This document shows, in pieces, positions 7,257 to 16,244 of a stretch of DNA of 19,718 nt. The stretch's first letter is position 1, and the number at the start of each line of letters is the position of its first letter. Source of the DNA: an uncultured Prevotella sp. (GTDB lineage: Bacteria; Bacteroidota; Bacteroidia; Bacteroidales; Bacteroidaceae); contig CAKQXI010000036.1 of NCBI GenBank assembly GCA_934281565.1, forward strand, positions 1 to 19,718, in the 5' to 3' direction. The notes under the pieces were generated by a model. It did not search any database and was not told the DNA's origin. It saw only the letters and a list, made by a program, of their open reading frames with translations. Both the position numbers and the translations under genes were made by a program.

Positions 7257-8620
7257 GTATCGAAAAGCGAAAGAGTGCTGGATTTAAATACGAGCATTTT
7301 ATGCAGATTATCAATGCAATTACTGAGAAATATGGAGATGAAATACAGAATATTGTCTCCAAAGATATAGAACTTTTTTCCATCAAGCCTAAGATTTTGG
7401 CAGTTCAAACCCTCTTTTGGTGTTTAAAAGACGAGATGGATAGAAAAATGAAAAAGATAAATATGGAAGAATCTGTTATGGAAAAAGAACTTGGTACACA
7501 ACTATATATTGACTTGTTAAAGGCAAATTATAATATAATATTGAATGGAGCTCCCGGTACAGGAAAAACTTACTTGGCTAAGAAAATAGCAGAAGAAATG
7601 GGGGCAGAAGTGAAGATGGTACAGTTCCATCCTTCTTATGATTATAGTGATTTCGTGGAAGGATTGCGCCCTGTAAAAGATGTACAGGGAAATATTGGAT
7701 TTGAGCGTAAAGATGGAGTATTTAAGAAGTTTTGTAAAGAGGCTTTGAGAGCTTCTGAATTTACTGATTTTCAAATACAGAAAGCTATTGAAAAGTTTCG
7801 CAATGAAATGGATGGTAAACTTATTCCTAGTTATAAACGACCACAAAATCAATTTGGAGTAAAGGTTATAAAAAATGATATTCGTATAATTCCAATGGGT
7901 AAACTTGCGGATTACAAAGGAGAGACTCAATCCTTGTCTTCTATAAATATTGATGAGGTTGTTGACTTTATCAAAACTGGAGTCGCGCATCATTCATATG
8001 AACCTTCCGTTGGCAATTTTGTAAAAATGCATTATCTGTGTGAACAGAATCAGAAAGCTTGTTCTGAAAGTTCTACTCCTTTCGTTTTCATCATCGACGA
8101 AATCAATCGTGGAGAAATCTCGAAGATATTCGGAGAATTGTTCTTCTCTATTGACCCAGGCTATCGTGGAGAAAAGGGAAAGGTGCAGACACAATATCAG
8201 AATCTGGTGGAAGATGGAGATGTGTTTAAGGACGGCTTCTTTGTGCCAGAGAATGTTTATATTATCGGAACGATGAATGATATTGACCGAAGTGTGGAGA
8301 GTATGGACTTCGCTATGCGCCGTCGTTTCGCTTGGCATGAAGTTACAGCTGAGGAAAGCGCTAAGAACATGAAGATAGAGGGTGAACTCTTGGAAAGAAT
8401 GAATCGCTTGAACCAAGTAATTGGTGAGACAGAAGGGTTGGGCAGTTCTTACCATGTAGGTGGAGCGATGTTCTTGAAAGTACAGAATGGGGAGATGAAG
8501 GTTGAATCTCTTTGGAATTTGAACTTGAAGAGTTTGATGAAGGAGTATCTTCGTGGACTGCCTGATGCGGATGAGACTTTGAAGAAAATGGAGAATGCTT
8601 ATTTCTTGAAAGACGAATGA
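7244..8620 (+). CDS. mcrB: McrB-like AAA+ GTPase of a type IV restriction system
   Basis: The 458-residue frame carries the McrB AAA+ module: Walker A GAPGTGKT at residues 102-109, the family block VQFHPSYDYSDFVEGLRP soon after, and Walker B FIIDEINRG with D285-E286. It also has the McrB-type signature GTMNDIDRS at 342-350, a variant of the MNTADRS seen in Escherichia coli McrB, followed by the MRRRF arginine segment. McrB hexamers bind GTP, translocate and activate the McrC nuclease on modified DNA. Residues 1-60 (LGIEKRKSAGFKYEHF onward) look like the continuation of the domain begun in the preceding frame, so the annotated ATG at 7244 may be an artefact of a frameshift. If translation does start here, the product would resemble the short McrB form lacking the DNA-binding part. 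The stop overlaps mcrC by 4 bp. Confidence 0.88.
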   Translation: MQLLGIEKRKSAGFKYEHFMQIINAITEKYGDEIQNIVSKDIELFSIKPKILAVQTLFWCLKDEMDRKMKKINMEESVMEKELGTQLYIDLLKANYNIILNGAPGTGKTYLAKKIAEEMGAEVKMVQFHPSYDYSDFVEGLRPVKDVQGNIGFERKDGVFKKFCKEALRASEFTDFQIQKAIEKFRNEMDGKLIPSYKRPQNQFGVKVIKNDIRIIPMGKLADYKGETQSLSSINIDEVVDFIKTGVAHHSYEPSVGNFVKMHYLCEQNQKACSESSTPFVFIIDEINRGEISKIFGELFFSIDPGYRGEKGKVQTQYQNLVEDGDVFKDGFFVPENVYIIGTMNDIDRSVESMDFAMRRRFAWHEVTAEESAKNMKIEGELLERMNRLNQVIGETEGLGSSYHVGGAMFLKVQNGEMKVESLWNLNLKSLMKEYLRGLPDADETLKKMENAYFLKDE

Positions 8621-9918
8621 TAATACAAGACAATAGAACCAAGAAGGTTTTGCCAGAGGAACTCGAAGACTTCAAACTCTTGGCTGGCAAAACTATCAAG
8701 GAACTTTCTGCGGAAAAGTTCCCTGGGCTTCTTATGTTCCCTCGTGACTTGGGGCAGAGTGAAGATTTATCTGATGAGGCTCGTATCTACTCCTTGTCAG
8801 GAGAAGGTGAAAATATGGTGATGGAGACCAATAACATCGTAGGCTTTATTGGCATCGGAGACTCGCAACTCACCATTCGCTCTCGATTCGCTGATGAAAA
8901 TCAAGAAGACTTTTTCTTGCATTATATGTTAGAGAAGGTGTTGGCGATTAATGTCTTTGACTTCAAGCATCAGACGGCTGATGAGCAAATCTTCGACTTC
9001 TTGATTTTCTTGTTTCCTGCTTTGCTGAAGAAGGCGATTCGACAAGGCTTGTTTTGTGAATATCAGAATAGAAGTTATGACGACGCCAATATCAAGGGAA
9101 GAGTAGATGTTGCTCGCTTCATCCGAAAAGACATGCCTTTCGCTGGGCGTGTGGCTTATCAAACTCGTGAGTATTCGGCGGATAATGACATGAACCAACT
9201 TATTCGCCATTCCATAGAATACATCAAGACGCATTGTTTTGAGACAGGTCTTCTTGCTATTGATGAGGAGATGAAACGGGCAGTAATCCTAATCAATGCG
9301 CATACGGAAAGCTATCAATTGCAGAATCGTCAGAAGATAATCTTCCGTAATCTCAAACCTCTTCGCCATCCTTATTTCTCCGCTTATCTGCCATTGCAGC
9401 GATTATGTATGCAAATCTTGCGCCATCAAGGTTTGAAGTATGGACAGGATAAGGAAAAGATTCATGGCGTCTTGTTTGATGTCTCTTGGTTGTGGGAGGA
9501 GTATTTGAATACATTGCTGAAACCAATAGGATTCTTGCATCCTCAGAACCGTAAGAATATCGGTAAGATATATCTCTTTGAAGACAATAAGTTGCAGCCT
9601 CGTTTTCCAGATTACTATCGTAAGGATATTGTGCTTGATGCCAAGTATAAACATAATGTGCAGCGAGAGGACTATCACCAGATGATTACGTATCAATATA
9701 TCCTTAAGGGCAGAATGGGAGGCTTCATTTCTCCTAATGATGTTACGGAGTTGCGGCGATTAGGTAAGTTGAACGGATATGGAGCGGAATTGTTCTCCAT
9801 CCATTTGGGGATTCCAAGAACTTGTGCTTCTTATTCTGATTTCAGAAAGAAGATGGAGCAAGAAGAGCTGGAATTTTGCACTTGCTTGTTGAATTCTGGT
9901 TGTCCCTTTTTTAGTTAA
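8617..9918 (+). CDS. mcrC: McrC-like PD-(D/E)XK nuclease subunit
   Basis: The 433-residue protein starts in an ATGA overlap with mcrB. The N-terminal part contains LTIRSRF and the McrC-type region with KGRVDVARFI near residues 160-180. The nuclease centre is RFPDYYRKDIVLDAKYKH, with D332, D341 and K343 forming the PD-(D/E)XK triad, in the position expected for McrC. Together with the McrB GTPase it forms a modification-dependent endonuclease, acting on methylated or otherwise modified incoming DNA. Full-length by family standards; the last residues (CPFFS) are not distinctive. If the mcrB frameshift is real, McrC may lack a fully targeted partner in this genome. Confident on family; substrate specificity cannot be read. 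Confidence 0.9.
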   Translation: MIIQDNRTKKVLPEELEDFKLLAGKTIKELSAEKFPGLLMFPRDLGQSEDLSDEARIYSLSGEGENMVMETNNIVGFIGIGDSQLTIRSRFADENQEDFFLHYMLEKVLAINVFDFKHQTADEQIFDFLIFLFPALLKKAIRQGLFCEYQNRSYDDANIKGRVDVARFIRKDMPFAGRVAYQTREYSADNDMNQLIRHSIEYIKTHCFETGLLAIDEEMKRAVILINAHTESYQLQNRQKIIFRNLKPLRHPYFSAYLPLQRLCMQILRHQGLKYGQDKEKIHGVLFDVSWLWEEYLNTLLKPIGFLHPQNRKNIGKIYLFEDNKLQPRFPDYYRKDIVLDAKYKHNVQREDYHQMITYQYILKGRMGGFISPNDVTELRRLGKLNGYGAELFSIHLGIPRTCASYSDFRKKMEQEELEFCTCLLNSGCPFFS

Positions 9919-10016
9919 AGATTGCTACATTTTTGAAGTAACTTCTTGGCTTTGTCACAAAAGTTGCTATTTATTCGACAGACTTTGCTTCGGCTCACCA
10001 AAAGCGGTTTGATAAT

Positions 10017-10785
10017 TTGGGTGGCACATCCCTGAGCAAGGTTTGGCATTTGATTGAGCGATTCTCTGAGGACATTGACTTGGCAGTTGATCGCTCTCTG
10101 TTTGGATTTGAGGGCGACTTGACGAAAAAGCAAATAAAGAAGCTACGCAAGGCATCGTCTTTGTTTGTCAAGGACACTTTTTGCCCTGCTTTGCAAAAGA
10201 CTATTGTGCAATATGGCTTACAGGACTTGTGTAAAATCTGGGCAGAACCATCTGAATATCTATCGCCAGTCGTGATGCTGGAGATTGGAGCGAGGTCTTT
10301 GTTGGAACCTAACGAACAGACCTATATCAACAGTATGGTTGAGGGCGTATTTCCTACCATACAGACTACCATTGTCAATAGTAGGGTTGCAACGGCTCTT
10401 GCCAGCAAGACTTTCCTTGAAAAGGTGTTTTCTTGCATGAGCTGTTTTCTGTCGAGGGGCGTGGTGCCATTGCAGACCGCAAGTCAAGCATCTTTATGAC
10501 CTCTCACGAATGATGGACAAAGATTTTGCTTTGGCTGCTATAAAGGACGATGAACTATGGGAGTCCATCCGTCATCATCGTGAAATATTCACAAGCATCA
10601 GTGGCATGGACTACACGCCAGACATTCGCCGTCGTATAGTCCTTGTTCTTCGTGAGGATATACGCAGCGCATGGGAAGCTGACTACAAAAGCATGTGTTC
10701 TTCCATGATTTTCGGAGATAAACCTTCCTTTTCGCAGCTGATAGAGAAAATGAAAGAATTTGAAAGTAGGTTCCACAAAGCATAA
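10017..10785 (+). pseudogene. AbiEii-type nucleotidyltransferase, truncated and frameshifted
   Basis: GGTSLSK and RFSEDIDLAV at the front are the nucleotidyltransferase active-site motifs of the AbiEii/AbiGii toxin family (GGTS, then DxD). The 60 or so residues that normally precede GGTSLSK are absent; the frame is open back to 9942 but shows no family sequence. The protein continues through EYLSPVVMLEIGARS and KTFLEKVF. It then leaves frame near 10427-10436 (HELFSVEGRGAIADRKS is in another frame) and shifts again near 10484-10489, where RHLYDL-like residues followed by SRMMDKDF begin. The final part (EADYKSM, FGDKPSFSQLIEKMKEFESRF) is the family C-terminus. Two single-base losses plus a 5' deletion make a functional product very unlikely. 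No cognate antitoxin gene is adjacent. It lies about 100 bp after mcrC. Confidence 0.85.
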
Positions 10786-10805
10786 TTCATACACGAAAGG
10801 ACATA

Positions 10806-10854
10806 TAAAAATCGGTAGATATTAAGCTTAAGTTTTAGAATCTACCGATTTTTA
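10806..10854. terminator. Bidirectional hairpin terminator
   Basis: Perfect 15-bp arms (10806-10820 and 10840-10854) have A/T-rich outer ends, giving T runs on both strands. The hairpin lies between the AbiEii pseudogene (+) and the stop of the radical SAM gene (-), so it can close the five-gene minus-strand operon as well. Confidence 0.82.
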
Positions 10855-10874
10855 TCAATATAAGATGGAAAAGA

Positions 10875-12839
10875 TTAATTTAATGTTCCATTCTTATATT
10901 GATCATGTAGCTTCTGTAAAATCTCATCCTTTTCGTCTTTTGTTAAAGCATCAAACTCTAATTTATATTCATGTAAAGAACCATGAGGATTTTCTATTTG
11001 ATTTCTCAAATTTCGATAGAAAGGCTTCAGTTCTTCTATAAAATAAGCTTGCGGACTACCTTCATCTTCAGAATTGAGATATTCTATCAGATTTTGTCTG
11101 TCGGATAAAGACAACTTATCTATTATAGATTGCCATCTATATTTCGACATTTTATGTCCCTTACTTTCCAACCATTCGAAGAAGAAACGATACAAGATTA
11201 ATGTATCAGGCATAATCAATATATCCATATACTCATCTTCTGTTTTTCCGAATGCTCTATAAAAGAATGTTTTACCTCTGCCAATACAACCTTTTGTCAC
11301 ATTTAATACGGCTTGAACTGCTCTTACGTATTTCATGTTCCATTTTTGTCCAATATAATTTCTGTCATGACTATGTTCATTATATAAAGGATGATATTTC
11401 ATTGGAAATGAATAGATGTCTATATCTAATTCTTCACATAACTCTACGTTTATTTTTAAACGGCGATACAAATCAATCGGGTCATCTTTGAAATTGTACA
11501 GAAGGTAATTAGAGAATCTTCTCAACCCCTCTTTTTGACACATTTTTATGGCTCTTATATATGTATCTTTAATTGCCATATTGTCAAAAGCGATACGAAG
11601 TGGATTGATTGCTATTCTCGAAAATTGTTTTGCCATGTGTGGAGTAAATAGTCGTGCATCAACTCCTTGATTGAAATCAACATTTCTTTTTTTAGGTCTT
11701 TTCAATTTAATTTTTTTCTCATAAGCATCTCTCACAATTTCGTAAACATTATAAATGCCTTCCTTTGTTGTGGTCTCGATACGCATTAAATGATTGTCCT
11801 CCAATGCTGTATATACTTGATAGCTGAAATCTTTATCCTTAATTGATTTGTAAAAATCAAGCAATAAGCTTCTCGCTTTTCTTAAATAGCCCCTATCGTT
11901 GATTCCCAAATGTAGATTCCTTACTGAAATTTCCAACATATTGGGTTCTATATATGTAGATCCTGCACCAAATCCACTTTCAACAATATCATCTATTATC
12001 TCATCAAACTTTTTTGAGGCCATAACATTGTTGTCCATTAATAGTAAATCGCGTTGGTCACCGCACAATTTCCTTACAGCCTCTATTCGTTCTTTAAGGG
12101 GAATGTGCTCTTCGTATACAGGCTCCAATTTTGGAACAGCACAGAATGGGCAATGTCTAATACACCCTTTTGTAAGAGACCCATAAAATGCATTTGACAT
12201 TTCATATTTATAATCTATTTCTTCCAAAATGGTGTAATCCAAAGGTAAACTATCAATAATCATGTCATTGTCATCTAAGTCTCCTGGATGATTCAGCAAC
12301 CCTGTATGGGGCTTAATACCAGTAGCTTCCTCCAGCTCGTCTGGTTGAAGTGTTGCCAAGACCCCACCGACCATAACGAGTCCGTTGGGCTTCACCAAAC
12401 GCTTAAAATCATTTATGCATTTTACCGTTATATCAAAATAGAAAGTAAATAGAGTCGTAATAAATACTCTATCCCATTCTGGTTCTAATAAATATTGCTT
12501 CTTCCAATAATAGTCTTTATAATATATAACCCAGTTACTGAGAAGAAGTTCACTATCGTAATTGTCTAATCTAAGGGATGACAAGAATTCTTTTCTTCTT
12601 GTCTTTATAAAATCGTAGACATAATGCTTCTTTGAACCCCAATCTTCTTGAGGCTCAATCTCACACATTTTTTTTACACACTTATCTGATATTTGCTCAA
12701 GAATAAAATTCTTAAACTCTCCCTTATAGAAGATGACATTGTCTCCCAAGCTCTTATGGTATGTTGATAATTTCATAAGAGCTATAGGAGGAAACTTATT
12801 TTTATAGTTGGGCTCGATAAGAAGAATATTTCTTGCCAT
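10875..12839 (-). CDS. Large radical SAM protein, last gene of the NurA-HerA-GHKL operon
   Basis: The 654-residue protein has the radical SAM [4Fe-4S] motif CIRHCPFC with C226, C230 and C233. Before it lies a region like the cobalamin-binding (Rossmann) domain of B12-type radical SAM enzymes: ILLIEPNY at the N-terminus and LVMVGGVLATLQPDELEE near 154-171. No DxHxxG base-off cobalamin motif is seen, so B12 use is doubtful. After the cluster come LLLMDNNVMAS and, further on, VDFNQGVDARLFT, both typical of the radical SAM barrel. The long C-terminal part (about 200 residues, including WNMKYVRAVQAVLNVTKGC) is not familiar. The start shares one base with the GHKL gene stop (TAATG), implying translational coupling. 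Substrate unknown; DNA, nucleotide or protein modification are all possible. It is not viperin-like in length or visible layout. Family call firm, role inferred. Confidence 0.88.
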   Translation of the reverse strand: MARNILLIEPNYKNKFPPIALMKLSTYHKSLGDNVIFYKGEFKNFILEQISDKCVKKMCEIEPQEDWGSKKHYVYDFIKTRRKEFLSSLRLDNYDSELLLSNWVIYYKDYYWKKQYLLEPEWDRVFITTLFTFYFDITVKCINDFKRLVKPNGLVMVGGVLATLQPDELEEATGIKPHTGLLNHPGDLDDNDMIIDSLPLDYTILEEIDYKYEMSNAFYGSLTKGCIRHCPFCAVPKLEPVYEEHIPLKERIEAVRKLCGDQRDLLLMDNNVMASKKFDEIIDDIVESGFGAGSTYIEPNMLEISVRNLHLGINDRGYLRKARSLLLDFYKSIKDKDFSYQVYTALEDNHLMRIETTTKEGIYNVYEIVRDAYEKKIKLKRPKKRNVDFNQGVDARLFTPHMAKQFSRIAINPLRIAFDNMAIKDTYIRAIKMCQKEGLRRFSNYLLYNFKDDPIDLYRRLKINVELCEELDIDIYSFPMKYHPLYNEHSHDRNYIGQKWNMKYVRAVQAVLNVTKGCIGRGKTFFYRAFGKTEDEYMDILIMPDTLILYRFFFEWLESKGHKMSKYRWQSIIDKLSLSDRQNLIEYLNSEDEGSPQAYFIEELKPFYRNLRNQIENPHGSLHEYKLEFDALTKDEKDEILQKLHDQYKNGTLN

Positions 12840-14587
12840 TACTTCTTTGCTAATTTCTTCACCATCTTAGCTTTCAGTTTTTCTCTGATGCTGGGAGCTA
12901 AGTCTTTTTGGCTGTCTAATATTTTATATACTGTTTTAATTACGGACTTCTCTAGCGATGTCAACCCTTTATAAGGGTCAAATTCGGACGGGACAGGTTT
13001 ATTTTCACCTTGGCTGACTCTTCCAGAAGTATTTGGCGTTTTCTCATTAGCTATTACTAAGGTACTTTCTCCATTTGAGACATTCGTGCCATTCAAATCA
13101 TCTTGTTGAGCAGATGAGTCTTTTTCTCCCATAATTTTTTGGATTTCATAAGAGATGGTGACCTTGTTTATTTGCCCATTAGCTTTTTGAATATCTTTCT
13201 GTTTGTTGTATTTATCTATCTCATTATCAGAAATTTCTTGATAGTATTCAATTATACCATCAACTAAATCCGTAATACGATTGTTTTTGCGAACCTTTGT
13301 CAGATAGTCAGCCAATTTGTTTTTAGCCTCATTGAGAGAGTTAAAGTAGCGTAACTTGGATTCTTTTGCCTCTTCTGACGTTTTTAGTCCTGTTTCAACG
13401 GCCTTTTTTTCAATTTTTAATAATCGAATATTTGTAACAAGCGGATCTAACACTTGGCTACCTAATTTACTTAGTTCATTATACTCTTTATTAAGTCTTT
13501 CAAACAATTCTTTTACTTTGTACTCAAAAATTTTTTTGTAATTATTGTCAACGAGTCCTTCTCTTCCAGTTGTGGGTTCTATCTTTGGATGCGTAGCATA
13601 TATTTCACCTATAAAATAAGGGGCATCTGCATCTTTTTTGTATAGATTGTCGAAATATGTTAAGTCTCCAACAGCCATATTAAGCTGACGCAAACGTATC
13701 TTTCTAAATGGTACTGTACAGAGAAATTGCTTTGCAGTAACCGTCATGGCATACCATCCCCATGCTAAGATTTCTTCGTCATTTTCAAGTTTAAAGAATC
13801 GTATTTTACCAACTCGCTCTTCTTGGTTCGTACTATTGGTCACAGATGATTCGTATAGTTTTTTTATAGGAGCACCATCAAGCATGACATTACAACATGG
13901 TACCTTTTCATACAGGTTTTTGAAACCTGCATTCTCATCAAAAGCAGGTTTTAGAAGATAATCTTTGAATGAAGATGAAAAGTCAACTGGCACAGTTTCT
14001 GCTAAGTATCTTTTTGCGCCCTCCTTATCAAGAAGATGACTTTCAAAAACATTATTCATCGTTACTCTAAAATAATGCATATTCTGTTTTTCGTCTTCTT
14101 GGGTAAATGTTGTTACCTTATTCACGACTTCAGTACATTCCATCTCTTCGTCAGATTCGATAATTTCTCGTGCTTTTTGAGCATTAAAGCGCACTATGCT
14201 TTTCTTCGTTTCTCCAAATGCAGAAGTCTCGAAAACCAATTCGTCACAATATTTAGCACCAGTTAATCTACCAATGCCATATCTACCTATATTGTCACCA
14301 TTCTTCTGAGAAAACGACAAATCTATAAGACTCGTAATTATATTTTCAGATTTGACACCGATACCTCTATCATGTATTGAAATACTGTTAGAGTTTATGG
14401 TTATAGACACTATTTTTTGGATATTGTTGCCAAACAACCCTTGCTTCTCGGCTTCCTGTAATGAATCGCAGGAATTCTGAACATATTCCCTATATACAAC
14501 CATAGGGTTAGGGTATATATCCCCCATGCAAATTTTTAAGAGCTTTTTACCAGCTCTTGCATTAAATGGTATATTCTCTGCCATCAT
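12839..14587 (-). CDS. GHKL-fold (Hsp90/MutL/MORC-like) ATPase
   Basis: The 582-residue protein begins with a GHKL nucleotide-binding fold. The N box is REYVQNSCDS with E34, N38 and D41; the G1 box is IHDRGIG with D73, G75 and G77; the lid and G2 glycines are in GRYGIGRLTG (101-110). The order and the ATP lid resemble Hsp90, MutL and MORC proteins rather than sensor histidine kinases; no phosphoacceptor domain is present. A middle domain follows, then a helical, probably coiled-coil region (about 390-470), a polar low-complexity linker (about 485-545) and a short lysine-rich helix at the C-terminus. Such ATPases act as ATP-gated clamps, which fits a DNA-processing partner. It overlaps herA by 4 bp (ATGA) and the radical SAM gene by 1 bp. 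Family sure; mechanism inferred. Confidence 0.86.
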   Translation of the reverse strand: MMAENIPFNARAGKKLLKICMGDIYPNPMVVYREYVQNSCDSLQEAEKQGLFGNNIQKIVSITINSNSISIHDRGIGVKSENIITSLIDLSFSQKNGDNIGRYGIGRLTGAKYCDELVFETSAFGETKKSIVRFNAQKAREIIESDEEMECTEVVNKVTTFTQEDEKQNMHYFRVTMNNVFESHLLDKEGAKRYLAETVPVDFSSSFKDYLLKPAFDENAGFKNLYEKVPCCNVMLDGAPIKKLYESSVTNSTNQEERVGKIRFFKLENDEEILAWGWYAMTVTAKQFLCTVPFRKIRLRQLNMAVGDLTYFDNLYKKDADAPYFIGEIYATHPKIEPTTGREGLVDNNYKKIFEYKVKELFERLNKEYNELSKLGSQVLDPLVTNIRLLKIEKKAVETGLKTSEEAKESKLRYFNSLNEAKNKLADYLTKVRKNNRITDLVDGIIEYYQEISDNEIDKYNKQKDIQKANGQINKVTISYEIQKIMGEKDSSAQQDDLNGTNVSNGESTLVIANEKTPNTSGRVSQGENKPVPSEFDPYKGLTSLEKSVIKTVYKILDSQKDLAPSIREKLKAKMVKKLAKK

Positions 14588-16242
14588 TTATTTTCTTTAT
14601 AGGTTGGATGTGGAAATTTAATGTTTATCAATGATCGTAATGCAGGATTTGAAATGATATATTCCCCTGGAGCTAATCTCGTCATCATTGTCCGATAGGT
14701 ATCACCAAGGAATCTATAATCACTTTTTCCTGCTTCCACAAAGTTTGTTCTACCATAGGCGAAAGTCGCACAATTGCCTTTAACTCTATCATGTATAGCA
14801 CTTCTGAACTGTTCAACAGAAAATAGGATGATACCTAAAGAACGTCCACGCTCTGCTACTTCCAAGAGTTGATTGAGGATAGGAGAGGATTTTGGGGCAT
14901 CTTGAGAAGCATACTTATTTAGTTCGTCAACAAATATGACTATTTTGTCTGGCACGTTTTCACCATCTTTTGAATTCATCAAATCCATTATGGTCTCCAT
15001 AACATCACCAAATACAAAGGCCTGTGTCTTATCATCCAGTTTGGCTATATCAACGACCTTTACTTCATTTGGTTTTATACTCTTTATACATTTTCCTAAA
15101 TCCACTTCTTTTAAGTTTGGATCTAATGCATCTACAAAAACCTTGTCGTTTAGCGCTTTTTCCAAAATGCGGTTAAACTTTTTCCAAGAGGAGAGTTGTA
15201 TTCCATTTTTTCGAGCAGGACTATCAGGATTGTTCAGAACCTTTTGTATATCTTCTTTGAACGTATTCCAAGTGCCACATCCTGCAAATGGAATGCCATC
15301 ATTGTTTATCCACGAAATAATACTGGCTATAGTGCCAGTACTATCTTCTTCGTTAGCAAACAAAAATTCCAGTTTCTCCTTACTGAAAGGATATGTATAT
15401 TTGTATCTACTTGCATTCTCATAATGGCTGAATTGCTCTGATAGGTAGTTTTTGTCTGCAAAAGTCTTTGCATGAACATCATTGTCCGAATATGGATAAT
15501 AGTAGTGGACATTGCTAAATGGTTTTGCTTCCATACCAAGCATTTCATATATATTAGCATCGATATCAGCTACATTGCCTTTTCTGTCAATTGATAACAA
15601 GTCACGTCCTTTTACATTAAACAGGACGAATGCGATAGATTGTGCATCTTCTACTTCTTCAGCCAACTCTTTTGTGCATTTTTGTTGCAGGGCATTTAAC
15701 AAAAACATTGTGTATGATGTTTTGCAAGCAAGTCCTGATATACCAGAAATATTCAAGTGGGCACCATCTGGTCCTACCAAAAAATCGGCATTAATTTCAA
15801 CTGGAACCTGTTCACCATACATTTCCAAATACCCGCAAACAAGAGGGTTCTTGACATTTTTCAATCCTAATGCGCTTTTAATGTCATCAACGCTGCACAA
15901 GCGCACATGTTTCCCATGTAATACAGGTGTGTATATATTTTCAGTATTTCCAACCACACGTGCCTTTACATAATTGAAGGCAAGTCTGTCCGTGTTACCT
16001 TCCGATTGAGGAGAAACATCTCCAAAATCTGATGATATGTAGCTTGCAAAATGACTAGAAGAATCTGTTACATGACAAATTTCTTCTATTACACCAAACG
16101 TTATGGAATTCTCTATGTGTTCTACCTTAATTACATCAAATGGACTAAGTTTATAGCCTGGTTTTGTCCAAAAAAAGAACTCATTAATTGTTGATGGGTT
16201 CTTTTCTGTTGCAGATACTTTGCCGATGATTTCTTCTGCCAT
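14584..16242 (-). CDS. HerA-like FtsK-superfamily DNA translocase ATPase
   Basis: The 552-residue protein has an N-terminal beta-rich region consistent with a HAS barrel (about 1-150). The ATPase core follows, with the P-loop region GISGLACKTS at 167-176 and Walker B KIVIFVDE with D439-E440. Later come SVEQFRSA, YGRTNF (R498) and a C-terminal APGEYIISNPALRSLINI segment typical of HerA. The P-loop is unusual: K174-T175 are present, but C173 replaces the usual glycine before lysine. HerA hexamers pump DNA and, with NurA, resect ends in archaea; several bacterial HerA proteins work with nucleases or NADases in phage defence. The gene starts 2 nt after the NurA-like gene and overlaps the GHKL gene by 4 bp. 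Family call good; gene symbol withheld because orthology to archaeal herA is not certain. Confidence 0.82.
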   Translation of the reverse strand: MAEEIIGKVSATEKNPSTINEFFFWTKPGYKLSPFDVIKVEHIENSITFGVIEEICHVTDSSSHFASYISSDFGDVSPQSEGNTDRLAFNYVKARVVGNTENIYTPVLHGKHVRLCSVDDIKSALGLKNVKNPLVCGYLEMYGEQVPVEINADFLVGPDGAHLNISGISGLACKTSYTMFLLNALQQKCTKELAEEVEDAQSIAFVLFNVKGRDLLSIDRKGNVADIDANIYEMLGMEAKPFSNVHYYYPYSDNDVHAKTFADKNYLSEQFSHYENASRYKYTYPFSKEKLEFLFANEEDSTGTIASIISWINNDGIPFAGCGTWNTFKEDIQKVLNNPDSPARKNGIQLSSWKKFNRILEKALNDKVFVDALDPNLKEVDLGKCIKSIKPNEVKVVDIAKLDDKTQAFVFGDVMETIMDLMNSKDGENVPDKIVIFVDELNKYASQDAPKSSPILNQLLEVAERGRSLGIILFSVEQFRSAIHDRVKGNCATFAYGRTNFVEAGKSDYRFLGDTYRTMMTRLAPGEYIISNPALRSLINIKFPHPTYKENK

Positions 16243-16244
16243 AT

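Noticed and set aside
7517..8455. Long minus-strand frames opposite mcrB
   Set aside because: Antisense of the AAA+ GTPase, with no recognisable domains.
10875..12839. Prokaryotic viperin
   Set aside because: Far longer than viperins, with a B12-domain-like N-terminal region not expected of them; the shared CxxxCxxC motif alone is not enough.
14936..15424. 162-codon plus-strand frame opposite the HerA-like gene
   Set aside because: Serine/phenylalanine-rich composition typical of antisense of AT-rich coding DNA; the HerA frame is intact.
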